From Holacanthus passer (Eukaryota; Chordata; Actinopteri; Pomacanthidae), in the NCBI GenBank assembly GCA_025331565.1, contig JAFREQ010000011.1, positions 9,382,001 to 9,446,000 of the forward strand: 64,000 nt of DNA, read 5' to 3'. How positions within the stretch are numbered: the first letter of the stretch is position 1; each line of letters starts with the position of its first letter. Below the pieces are notes generated by a model that did not search any database, was not told the origin of the DNA, and saw nothing but the letters and a program-made list of their open reading frames with translations. Position numbers and translations under genes: made by a program. Shown here in pieces: positions 35,735 to 47,258 of this stretch.

Positions 35735-38290
35735 CTGATTTTTCAAATTAATTCATTCATTAGTTTATAAAATGACAGAAAGGAGTGGAAAATATCCTTG
35801 GCACGAAATTGCAGCAAATACTCACATTTGAGAAACTGGAACCGTAAAGTTTGATCATTTTGATTAGTAAATGACTTGAGATGAACAATGAAATGTTTTT
35901 CTGTCAATTATGTGATTCATTTGTCTCAATATAAGAGAGTACAGTATCAGCACAGTAAATGTTGGCTGTCAAATCAAGATCTCTACAAATACTAATAATT
36001 GATGAAGTAAGTGATGGAATTAACATGTGCAATTTCAATATTTAATCTAAATCAATTATATTCATAACTAAACTAAAGTTTGAAGTTTTAATAGTGGTCT
36101 CTTCTGTTGTAGAAAAGACAGCCTGTGGTTTAAGGGCTCAGTGGGGTCATATACCAGATTTTTCAGTGAAACATTTTATATAGCCATATAACTTATTATA
36201 AGTGTGTTGTAATCTCTTGTCTTTTCCAGGTCTTGGCTTTTCCATGGTCATAGTTAACACACTGTTGACTGTTTATTATAACATTATCGTGGCCTACAGT
36301 CTGTACTACATGTTCGCCTCCTTCCAGTCTCCTCTGCCGTGGTCCAGCTGCTTCAGTTGGGCTGACAGTAAATGCAGCAGCACGCCTATAGGTGCTTTTC
36401 CACTCATCACCTTTACTTGTAGACAGACTAATATTTTATGCAAGCCCTTCACTGGTACTCTCCCCTTTTCTAGTGTATTGCAACATGAGTGGTGTTGTTG
36501 TGGCCAACTGGACTCAGGAAAACAGCACCTGTCCTTCCTCCAACATGATCACAGTTCCAGTGCAGAGTCCCAGTGAGCAGTACTGGGAGTAAGAATCACA
36601 CACCCATGCAAACAAGCACAAATACACACTCATGCCAAACTGTCCTGTGGCTGTATGCTCAGATGTGTGTCCTCCTCAGCCGCGTGGCTCTGCAGAGATC
36701 CAGCGGTCTGGATGAAACAGGACCAGTAGTTTGGCACTTGGCCCTCTGTCTGCTGCTGAGCTCCATGCTTGTTGCTGCAGCGCTCATCAGAGGCATCAAG
36801 TCATCAGGCAAAGTGAGTCAACATCCACCTCATACAAAGTCCTTGTCCACAGTTTCTATTTCTCTGTGATCAGCTGAAACATACAGTGTATGAATAATGG
36901 ATTTTGTCTCGGCAGGTTGTGTATTTCACAGCTACATTTCCTTTTGTGGTGATTCTGATCCTGCTGATCAGAGGTGTGACACTAGAGGGAGCTAGAGATG
37001 GGATAGAGTTCTTCATTGGCAACCAATCGAATCTGACTAAACTGACAGAAGCACAGGTAAGAACCCAACTATCCCTGTTTACAACACAACAAGACAACGC
37101 CACAGACTTGAATGTCAGCATGTTAAAAATGAACATTGTCACATGTTTTTCAAAGCAATCCAATAGCTCCAATACCCCATATCATCCAAATCAATAATGT
37201 GAATCTCATGGTAGTGCTAGAGGAAAAGTCAGGGGGATTCATCATCTGTGGACTATGAATGTCTTTACAAAATGTCATGAACCAAAGTAGTGAACAAACT
37301 GACGGACCAACATTGTCATTCCTACAGTCACAGCACTAAGTGACTGTAGTTTGTAAAGTTTGTAAAATATGTTTGATATCATTTTTTGTTTGATCGTTGT
37401 TTGCTTTAGGTCTGGAAGGATGCAGCAGCTCACACTTTTTTTTCCCTATCCATTGCCTCGGGTGGACTTTTGACTCTTTCTTCATACAGCAACTTCCACA
37501 ACAACATGTTACTGGACTCTATTGTTGTAACCCTCATTAACGATGGTAGGAAAACACAATTTCAAATGCAGCAATATTTTAAAACAAGTTTATTTATTTT
37601 TGCATCTTCACTACTGAGAGAGAAATCATCATCATCAAAAAGACACCGTCAAAATGTGACATATTTTCCTCTCCTCCCAGCCACCAGTGTGTTTGCAGGC
37701 ATTGCTGTCTTTTCAATTCTGGGTCACATGGCTCACATCTATGGAAAGTCTGTCAGAGCAGTGGTGAAAGAGGGTCAGACACCTAAAATACCACTTACTT
37801 TTTAAAAATGTCTGAGCTTCTATGTACTATCTAATGTTCGTTTCTCTATCTTCGTGCAGGATTCGGCCTGGCATTCATTGCATATCCAGAAGCTTTAGCT
37901 AAGCTTCCCATTCCCACCCTCTGGTCTATCCTGTTTTTCTTTATGCTTTTCATAGTTGGCCTCGACTCTCAATTCACACAATTAGGTGAGATTGTCATTT
38001 CCCAGTGTCTCTGCTGTCGTACTTGACTAACTTGCATACATCTAGATTTCATCCTAACTTATTCCAAACCTTCTGGCTCACTGATCCTCATCTATTTTCT
38101 TGTCGTTAGAGGTGATCACCACATGCCTGTGTGACGCCTTCCCTGAAATCTTCAAATCCAAACGTGCTTTATTGACTATAGTAGCATGTTCTGTCATCTA
38201 CCTCCTGGGCCTGCCGTGTGTCACAAGGGTACAGTAGATCTGCCCACAGTGACTTTATTACTACTGTCTGAGTTTATTATCCTGCTTATA

Positions 38291-38321
<31 letters not shown>

Positions 38322-39818
38322 CTGGGATAGGCAGGAATATACTGGGTGACTCTTATGGACGAGTTTTGTGCCAGTTGGGTGCTCCTTTTTTTGGCTCTCA
38401 TTGAGATTATTGGCTTCATCTACATATATGGTAAATACAAATGACAGCTATAGTTTTATGTAACATTTGATAACGTAAACTTTGCATGTTTCATTATCTT
38501 GCCTGTATTTACTGAATGTATGTATGTGTGTATATACATACGTGTATACCGATAATGTTCCCAAAGCCCTGAGCGATTAAGGAACAGGCAAATCACTGAA
38601 CAATTTTCAAAACGTGAAATTTAGTTGCCCAGCTATCTTTGTTACCTAAATTAGCCATATTTTGCTGGTTGATCGAAGGACAATGCTGCTGATGGCTGAT
38701 GGCTCTGTGAGGATGTAGCCAGCAGTGCTTTCAGTTAAACATTTAAATCATACTAACATGTTCCCAAAGACAATGCTAACATGCTGATGATATCACCAGA
38801 ATGATCCTTTTGCTTATTCTTATTCTTCTTTTGCATTTCAGGGGGAACCATTTTATTGCAGACACTGAGATGATGATTGGGAAAAAGAGCTTTTACTTCT
38901 GGCTGTGGTGGAGAGCATGTTGGTTCTTCATCAGCCCCTGCATCATTGTGGTGAGAACGACATCTCTGTTGTTCCTCTCCTTTATACTGTACTGTAGGAA
39001 TACCAACTTTAACAGACACTCTACCTGTTTTTATTTTCAACTCCCACTTCACAAAGAACTTTAGTAGTCTTTATATTGATAAAGGCCTATACTATATATA
39101 TACTATATATATAAGTACGACATTTGCATTGAAAATGCAGTGAAGTACAGAAACAGTATTTCATTGCTGTGAGTCACCAAACTGGCTTTGAGGATCTTTA
39201 TTAGAATTGATAATATATTGATAATATATTCATTAGTGCTGTAGGGGAAAACAAAAGATGACAGAATAGCATGAACACATAGAGTACATGAACATTAGAT
39301 CTTAGTAAATTCAACAAATGAAACAGCAGTAAACATCTTTGAAATGAGGGTTTCTCTGCTTCCGTATGCCTGTATGAATATGTTTGATGTTAATTCACCA
39401 ATCATTTTTCTTGTCTAGGTGATCCTGGTCTGGTCTCTCATAACCTTTAAGCCACCCACCTATGGAAAGGTCCAGTACCCAGTCTGGGGCTTGGCTCTGG
39501 GCTGGTGCATGATTGCGTTCATCCTGATCTGGATTCCTATCGTTGCTGTGTATAAGCTGGTGAGAGCAGAGGGAAACCCCTGGCAGGTACGTATGTTGGC
39601 TTAAATTATACAGGACGCATTTAGATTCTGTAAAGGCTTTTTCAGTTTGCACCCACATGTATGAGCCTAATTATAAATAACTAAATAACTTTCTACAGCG
39701 TCTGAAGTCACTGTGTTGCCCCTCTGAGGACTGGCATCCCTACTTGGACGTCCATCGAGGAGAACGCTACTCAGAAGAACGCTGTCGCCAAAGAAGAGCC
39801 GTGTCAACAAACGATTAA
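34634..39818 (+). CDS. slc6a14: SLC6A14-like amino-acid transporter, copy 2, with predicted frameshift
   Basis: Second tandem SLC6 transporter. Exons: 34634-34687, 35231-35375, 35475-35606, 36230-36391, 36474-36588, 36680-36812, 36916-37056, 37410-37545, 37681-37773, 37860-37985, 38110-38228, 38331-38430, 38842-38950, 39419-39586 and 39699-39818. Every internal exon has the same length as in copy 1 except 38842-38950, which is 109 instead of 110. The intron before it ends TTTCAG, followed by GGGGAAC where copy 1 has GAGGGAAC. Normal splicing then shifts the frame and meets TGA at 38871, giving about 495 aa and losing the last two membrane segments. With the base present the product would be about 617 aa, and exons 13-15 are otherwise open. 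TM1 (GYAVGLGNIWRFPYL) is intact, but TM6 has SIASGG where copy 1 and human have W. This is either a real null allele or pseudogene in the making, or an assembly error in a G run. Confidence 0.85.
35038..35100. repeat. Fragment of the CAGTGG-type MITE
   Basis: 'gtagatcctttaagcctacttaaataaaag', then 'tactaatatcacactgtta', resembles the end of the family seen at 33897-34310 ('aaaagtactaataccacactgt'). Confidence 0.45.
35699..35732. repeat. Poly-A run of 34
   Basis: Uninterrupted A run in an intron of SLC6A14-like copy 2. There is no poly-A at this position in copy 1. Confidence 0.85.
37195..37310. repeat. Dispersed teleost repeat copy in an SLC6A14-like copy 2 intron
   Basis: 'ggtagtgctagaggaaaagtcag' and 'ggattcatcatctgtgga' match the family at 5035-5395, 7545-8060 and 46080-46330. 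Confidence 0.5.
38291..38315 (+). repeat. (TC)n microsatellite before an exon
   Basis: CT-rich run 16 bases upstream of the exon at 38331 in SLC6A14-like copy 2. Copy 1 has a GT-rich stretch at the equivalent place. Confidence 0.85.
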
Positions 39819-41826
39819 GCAAATGTAATGGCACTCATATGTATATGTACTGATATTTTACATATAACAACCCTGGTACTGTAGGTTAGTCAAATAAGGT
39901 GATGATTGTGGTTATGTCAGTGATTCAGAAGGCACAGCGTTGGCACACATGCATCTTCTCAACCAGTCTTTTCAATTGTTTAAATACTGTAAGTTCAAAC
40001 TGTTAGTTTTCAGTCTACATATCAGATGGTAACTGTTGCTTTTAGTCTCCTCTGATGATCTTCTGTGATCCTCTTGTTTTTATTCTTTCAAGAGCGCCAT
40101 CTGGTGCTCAGCCAGCACAAAAACATCCAGATTCTAGGATGAAATTAGTTTTTATTTAGACTGTATTTCCTTGTGCCTTTTAAAATGTATTTCTTGATCC
40201 ACACACCTTCTTATGTTTATCTCTGGCCACTCTCCAATTTGGCTTTACCTTGTAATACCTAATAGCACTTTCATGTTTCCCTTTTCCAAAAAAGTAGAAG
40301 TGAAAAGTATTACTGTTCTAACCCTCAAGTTCTATGGAAGGCAAAAAAAATGCTACATCATCAGCATGTCGCATCATACAGGAGGAGAGAACACAGAAAG
40401 TAACACTGGAATACTGAAACAAAAACAGCAAATTGAAAGAAATTAAATCATACTTGAGTAGAGATTGTATGTTGTAATCTATCTGCCTACGTAGAATTCA
40501 TTAATTATCAATCACATTGGTATGATAAAAATAAAACAAGTGAATTATGTAATTTCACAAGCAAATAACTTGCATCCATTGTTGTTGTTGATTTATTCCT
40601 TATTGTGTGTAATGGCTTAGATGAAAAACTTGGTGTTGTCTCTTGTTTTTGGAAAAAGTCATAAAGCACTGAATGAAGTGGTGCTGTCATAGTTTTGCTA
40701 ACTGTCAATGTGATAATGACCTGCAGTATTTGATATGAGTAGGAACAGCAGTCCTCCTGCTTTTAATCTATCATTGCATTTCTATTAAACATCTAAAACA
40801 ATGCCAATTATTCAAAGTCCTCTATGCCCCCTGTGTAAAGTGAATTCCTTTTAAATGGGTCTCTCAATCAAAATAACAACAGACGTAGTTTGATGACATC
40901 GTGAGGTCACTTTGGGATCATGGGAGTAGTTGTCTTCATTATTAAAAAACCACCATCAGTGAATCTATCTGATGTGATCACAGATCACATGTTCACAGAT
41001 GAGGTAATGTATTAAAATTTTATTCATGTTAGTCACAGTTGCTGATGTTTTCTGTGTGGGGATATGATGCCATTGACAGGTGACCAAATGAAACCTTGAA
41101 TGAAACCTTACCTTGAATGTAAATATGGATTTCTTTGGGTTTGAACGTTGTCGGAAATAATATAATCTAAGTACAAACGTCAACAAAATATATAGCATCT
41201 GTAGCTCTAATCGTTTTTAGACATTTTAGTGAGGAGACTTTACATATTATACCTTTAAATCTATGTTTACATCTCCATATGTGTTAACATATATTTCCAC
41301 AGATTTGGAGTTTAAAAGATGATGATTTTTTCCTTCCTTTTATCTTGGATTTGAATTTATCATTTTCATTTTATGTGGCCATGGGGGAATAGAATAGAGA
41401 TAAAACACTGAGACAGTATTTATGTGGACAAATTATAGCAATCATGGAAAAGATTGTATCCAAAGTAGTGGTGTGTCCATGTGTATTAAAGAGAATATGA
41501 ACTTGTGTGTCATGTATTTTTTGTAAACATATTGCAGAAATAACCTCTGTCGTTTCCTTTGTCTTTCTACAACTATATTTTAACTAAGCTGAGTTTGTCA
41601 TGGTTTTATCTGCAGCAACCATTACTGTCATTTTTGTTTTTATTTGTTATAGTCTAGGAGAGTGTATGGATGATTATACTTTTTTTAATTGTTGATGTTC
41701 AATGTTATTTTTCAATGAATAACTTAATTTTGCTTTGTTGATTTGTGAGTTTATGATATTACTCACTAGAAACATACATGAGCCACACAAAACCATCAGA
41801 GAGCTGAAGTTGCTTTGAATGCAATG
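39819..41826. other. Intergenic, SLC6A14-like copy 2 to chitinase 3' end
   Basis: AT-rich; contains the copy 2 3' UTR. AATAAA-like hexamers occur near 40530 but none is clearly the poly-A signal. No exons recognised. Confidence 0.55.
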
Positions 41827-41832
41827 TTTATT
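41827..41832 (-). terminator. Chitinase polyadenylation signal
   Basis: AATAAA on the minus strand (TTTATT on plus), 130 bases after the chitinase stop codon. A short 3' UTR is typical for this family. Confidence 0.6.
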
Positions 41833-41963
41833 TAAGTTACATCAGTGCCAGATGTTACAGAGCTGTTCTTGAATGGACCTTAGTTGGATGGTCTTATGTT
41901 TCATGATAATTGACCCAGCTCCTAACTTAAGAACAACCAGCATGAAGTTCTATCATTGATTAT

Positions 41964-44570
41964 TTAAGCCCAGTTGCAGCACTGGCAGCTGCTATCGAAC
42001 ACCAGTCCAGATGCACAGCTCTCAACGTAGGTATTCTGCTGGTAGCAGTCATAGTACTTGTTCTGGCTGTTCGGGTCTGGATAGAGTCCATTAGACTTGC
42101 CAGCGCAGAAGTCTGTGCTGCTGCCGCTGCTGCCGCTGCTTCTGCCGCTGCCGCTGCTGCTGCTACCACTACTGCTGCTGCTGACGCCACTAGACTGGGG
42201 CTGAGATTGTTGGGTTGGTGCAGCGCCAGAACCAGAACTGCAGGCTGAGGAGAGAAATTAAAAAATGTTTAAAGATGAAGATGCACAGCCTCAGTATGTT
42301 TATTACTGGAGGTTGTGTGGTTCATGCGTACAAGCTCCAGATCCAAGTGCGCTCTTGATGGCGTTGATCAGCGGATATTTTCCCTGGCCACAGAAAGTGC
42401 CAGTGAAGTCGTCCATATCCAAACTCCACACCATGGCTCCACCAAAACCACTCTGCATCAACCATTGAGACTGTAGAGTGCATAAGAGGTGAAATCATGT
42501 GTTGAATAACCTTAAAACATTAACATTTGTGAAAGGAATTTAGATGTTGAAACACAACTTCATACCTTAATCTGGAAGCTCTTAGCATTGTCATAGCCAA
42601 GCCAGGTTTCCTGGTTGTAGGCATATGGGACATCCTGGGGGCTATCCCAAGCCTGAGTGGCTCCTTGGTTCAGGAAAGTGCAGATCTGGTGGGAGTAAGA
42701 GATTTAAGGTTATGCATGTCCATATAGTATGTTGTCCTCTCTTATAGTATATGTATGCACACACAGATTCAGGGAAAGAAGCACCAACCTCATAGTAGGC
42801 CAATAAACCAGCCTGTCTGGTGTAAGATCCAGCAGCTCCAGCTCCCTTGGAAGGAGCTCCCACGGCTGTGTTAGAGGAAGACAGGAGGAAGGTGTGGCCA
42901 TAGGTGGCGAAACCAACCAGCAGCTTCTCAGCAGGAGCACCGTTGTTCTTCCAATAGTTCATTGCATAGTCCTGCACATGAGAGAGAACAGGCCAGTGTG
43001 AAAATCTCTTTCGGAATAAAAATTACATTAATTTTCAGCAGAAACCCTCACTCACCACATTGAAGTAGATCATGGATCCCTGGTCAGTAGGGCCCTGGTA
43101 CAGAGGGCTGTTCTCTCCAAGATAGTGCTCCCCAGGAATGTGGAAGTCGTAGGACATGATGTGGAAGTAGTCCAGCACGCTGGCAAACAAACCAGTCATG
43201 TTTAGTAATGTCTGTCTTCTGTACAACGAATGTGAGGATTTGTAATGTTTGCATGTGTCTGCTCATGTTCTTACGCTCCAATCTGGGAAACCTGGTATGC
43301 AGATTCAATGGTTGACTTTCCTGCAGCGACGGCAGCGGTCAGCAGCAGACGTGGACTGTTGGTCTTCTGGCCCTCCTGCTCAAAGGCGCTCATCATCTCC
43401 TACAGATGGACAAGGTGAGAGGACATTTGTAGATTAGAACCTTTATTTTAATGTCATTTGATGACTATATTTATGACTATCTTCATATAACTACAGGATC
43501 TTCTTCTACAGGAAAACCTAAGAAAGTAAAATCCTATATACCGTATATGCAGGTTTGTAAGTGAGGCACCACCGTAGTCATGGTGGCTTGTCTACTTCCA
43601 CCTACAACCTGGATACGTCTGTAGCCAGACACTGAATACCTGACCTGGACCAGGACAGTATAGAGCTGCTGATCCTCAGCTGGGGAACCACGAGAGCCAG
43701 GGTACTCCCAGTCGATATCCAGACCATCAAACTTATACTGACGCAGGAATGAGATGACGCTGTTGATGAAGGTCTGACGATTGGCAGAAGAGGAAACCAT
43801 AGTTGAGAACCTGGAGACAGGAAGACAATCAGAGTGATTCTACCTGGGCTACAATTTGTTCTTGGTGAGAATATTGATCCTCATCTCATTACGTCTTACT
43901 TTTGAGTGCCAAAGTTCCAGCCTCCGATGGACAACAGAGTCTTCAGGTTACTGTTCCTGCAAGCAGCAACAACATCCTTTGACTTTGACCTCTCATACTT
44001 AATCTGTGTGCGTGCTTTCATGCTTATATGTTTTTCATGTGTGCTGGAGTCACACTATGAGCATGTGTGTGTACTAACTGGTTCTTCAGGGCCTGGAACT
44101 GTCCGTAGAGTTGCTCATCGTTCCACTCAATGGTCGTGATCATGTTGTTGTCCATTCCAGCAAAGGCATAGAGGAGGTGGTCACAAAGACATGGGTCGAT
44201 GTCGGTGGGTAGATACTTGCCTGCTCCAGAACGGTACTGTCCCCAGTTAGTGAAATAACAGGAGAGGATGTAGGATGATCCTGCAACATAGGAAACGATC
44301 AGTCTCACATTATGTTGCCAACTTAAATACATCTGCATATATCACACCAACACTGGATAGATAAGGGATATAATTACCTAGCTGCACATGCAGCAGGAGA
44401 GCCAGTCCTGCAGAGAGAGGAGACTGAATTAGAGATCGAGGTAGGTTAAAGTAGTACATGAGAATCAATCAGCATTATGCACAAGATGAAGTTAAAATGT
44501 GTAACAAAATTTCAAAGGTTTCTATGAGCAAGGAGCTCAGCTTACCAGCACAGATAAGTAGCTTGCCCAT
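41964..44570 (-). CDS. chia: Acidic chitinase (GH18 + CBM14), chia-like
   Basis: Secreted endochitinase (EC 3.2.1.14) that cleaves beta-1,4 N-acetylglucosamine polymers; fish orthologues are digestive or immune enzymes. Exons on the minus strand: 44570-44546, 44407-44378, 44280-44079, 43956-43900, 43810-43645, 43399-43275, 43179-43056, 42971-42789, 42685-42566, 42470-42332 and 42244-41964. All are GT-AG and sum to 1452 nt, or 483 aa (human CHIA 476). Signal peptide about residues 1-21 (MGKLLICAGLALLLHVQL). The catalytic motif DGLDIDWE spans residues 133-140, with proton donor Glu140 at the same number as in human CHIA. Conserved segments LKTLLSIGGWNFGTQK, GFATYGHTF and GGAMVWSLDMDDF are present. 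A Ser/Gly linker coded by an imperfect AGC-type repeat leads to a six-cysteine CBM14 domain at about residues 436-483, ending CQCCNWA. The frame is intact with both domains, so it is predicted active and not a CHI3L-type lectin. Chitotriosidase (chit1) is the alternative name. Confidence 0.95.
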
Positions 44571-44615
44571 GTTGTCTTTGTACAACGGCCACGACAACAT
44601 CAGGACCAGCAGACT

Positions 44616-44623
44616 CTTTTATA
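44616..44623 (-). promoter_or_regulatory. TATA box of the chitinase gene
   Basis: The minus strand reads GAGTATAAAAGAGTC, placing TATAAAAG about 45 bases upstream of the ATG at 44570. Transcription would then start near 44590, giving a 5' UTR of about 20 bases. This fits a strongly expressed, tissue-restricted secretory gene. Confidence 0.7.
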
Positions 44624-45959
44624 CTCATGGGTTCCTCCCCATATCTAAAACTAATGTGGTTTTACAAGCCAGATAAACTCAAAAGTCAAAGTTAGTGAGT
44701 TGTTTGATCAAGACCAGCATGTACTGACCTCTCAATTGCTAATCATTTAGCGGAAAGCACTGATATCCTTCAGGCGCCTTTTGATATTGGCATGATCCCA
44801 GTAAATGAGATATTTTCAAGGTTATTGATGGTCAAAAAGTGCATGGAATTTACACTTTGCTTCACATTTCCACCAAGTTTGTCATCATTGTGAGTTCCTT
44901 GCTGGTTAATGTTGTTAATGTTTAATATTTATAAGTCACTCATTTTTCTGAAAGCTGGTGAACTTCACTAAAACCCTTCACTTCACTAAGAAAAAAATTT
45001 TTAAGACACCAAACTAAGTTGTGCGATACCGATGTTTACTCAGTTGTTCTAACGTTCCCTGCTACATGCCTTATCACCACAGGTTACCTAAATACATGAT
45101 TTAATATCAGTTATTACTGTGAGTCTGTTCCTGAAATTGGCTGCATTGTTAATAATATTACAATGGAAAGAGACTTTTTGTCCTGCCCTTGAATGTGGAT
45201 CAGCAGTCTGATGACTGTGTGAGATGTGGATTGTGAAATCTGGCCATCTAAATCTTCATTAACAGGTACTGACTGATAATGTTTTACACTCAAAGCTGAC
45301 ATTTATGCTCCATCTGTGAAAGTCTAGTTTTACTTTGTTCATTAAAGGGGATGCATTCACAAGTTTAGCTGTAATTTGTGGCACTTACGTATTTGACATA
45401 CACCTACTAAAAGGAATCTGAAAGCAGAAAAAGTACTTCATAAATAAAGTTAACAAGACAAATCTATATAGCTTTTCCATAACGACAGACATGGAATGGG
45501 GCCAGACACAAATAACAATAAATGATCTCCATAAAGTAAAACGTGGTATGCTCTTCCCATTAGTGAATATCCATATGGAGGCGAGTAATGTGTTGTAATT
45601 TGGAGATTCAAAAATAAAGGTAAACCGTGGGCTCATGGACTCTCCTGACCATCACCATCGACCATTTGTAAAACCTGATGAATAAACAGATTGTGAATTA
45701 ATGGCAACATATAATCAACCTGATTATTCAGTTGTCTGATATTTTAAGTCCTGTTCACATTGATACAGTTACACAAAATTTGAAAGACAACAACTGCTCA
45801 GGAAGTGGTGGGAGGTAGCCGCATCTTATGGGTGTGGATGAGATAATAACACAGGATATACTGAAGACTTGAAACTAGCTATTAAGATCATAAACTCATT
45901 AGGGAAATGTTTACTGAGGTAATAAACCAAGTGAGAAATAGGGTCATTTTCTCATTGAC

Positions 45960-46080
45960 TTAAATACAATCAGACTTCTTTTTGCAACCAGTGGAGTCGC
46001 CCCCTGATGACCATTGGAAATAATGCATTGGCTTCGCTTTTCAGACGCAGAGGCTCTGTTCACTTATTATACAGTCTATG
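45960..46080. repeat. Short interspersed repeat
   Basis: 'gtcgccccctgatgaccatt', 'gcattggcttcgcttttcagac' and 'tatacagtctatg' match a repeat recalled as common in percomorph genomes. It abuts the next repeat copy. Confidence 0.5.
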
Positions 46081-46330
46081 CTAAAAATCAAAATCCTCAA
46101 CTTGATTGTGGCACTAGAGGAAAAGCCCCTGGATAATTTCACTGGATAAGTAAAAGGTTTTGACCCTGGTAGCGCTACAAAGTTAAATACACAGTACACA
46201 TACGCAGCACAAAGTCATGAGGGTTAATCCTCTGTACACCTTGGATATCGGTACCCAATGACAATACTTTCAATATTGGTGGACCAAGTGACATTGTCAT
46301 CCCCAGATCCACACTAGGATGAGTGAAAAA
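46080..46330. repeat. Dispersed teleost repeat copy
   Basis: 'tgtggcactagaggaaaagcc' and 'tcatgagggttaatcctctgta' are shared with the copies at 7545-8060 and 37195-37310. Confidence 0.5.
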
Positions 46331-47234
46331 ATATCAACACTGAGCCAGTGTCTACTACAGGTTTCCATTCAATACAGTTTCCAGTATATACATAAACACC
46401 TCTGGGCAGCACAGCCGGTCCTTGCTGTCAATTGTTTTCGCTCTAAATAAGATTTGAGTGTCAACAGCATAGTATTATCCCTGCTAACGGCAGCTCAGTG
46501 CTAAACTACTCCATAAACACAGTGTGAAAAATACCAGCCTATTGCATGAGAGTTTCAGCATGCACTTCATTCAGCCCGTACTGACGTCTGTATATTGTCA
46601 TTGTTTTATGTGACTGCATCACTGTTGCATCAGTACTCGTATGGCAGTGCATCATGGGTACATTTTACAAAAAGATTCTTCTTGTTATTTTTTTCCCCCA
46701 ACATCTACTTTATCAAACCTGATGTGAGTGGGGAGGACATCTGTGGTGGGATTGCAGTTTTCATATGCGGGCACTTTGAAATGTCTTTTTATGCAGTACG
46801 CAGTTGGAAGGAGCAAGTAATTGAGTGAATGCCTGGCCAATATTAATGATAATAAAATAAAACACAATATTGTTTTGTGAGTGTATGTGTTAGATGTGCT
46901 ACCAAATCTCTCCACCAGATAGAGTCAATAAGCCATGCAGGGTCCATTTTGGTCCATGTTGTATGAGGTGATCAAGAAAATGAGACTCTTTGTTCTTGGA
47001 TCAATACAGTTCCCCCCTCCAGCGATGTCATCTGCTCTTTGAAGGGGTCAGAACCTTCAAAAACGCTGCGAGCGAAACAGGTCTCAGACTCTGAAACAAC
47101 AGAGCTTGTTCTTTTTAGCTGTGGAGATAAATTGCATTGAACTTATTGAGCCACAAACCAAACTCTTTCACCATGGCAACCATGCACAGGGAACCAGCAG
47201 ATGAACACAGACCTGTTGCCGTCTCCCACGCAAT

Positions 47235-47258
47235 ACACACACACACACACACACACAG
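47235..47258. repeat. (AC)n microsatellite
   Basis: Perfect AC run of about 24 bases. Confidence 0.92.

Noticed and set aside
38798..38842. Alternative upstream acceptor (CACCAG at 38794-38799) to rescue SLC6A14-like copy 2
   Set aside because: Using it gives GAA TGA at once, a stop codon, so it does not restore the frame.
41964..44570. Chitinase-like lectin (CHI3L type)
   Set aside because: The catalytic Glu140 of DGLDIDWE is present and the CBM14 domain is complete, so an active chitinase is the better call.
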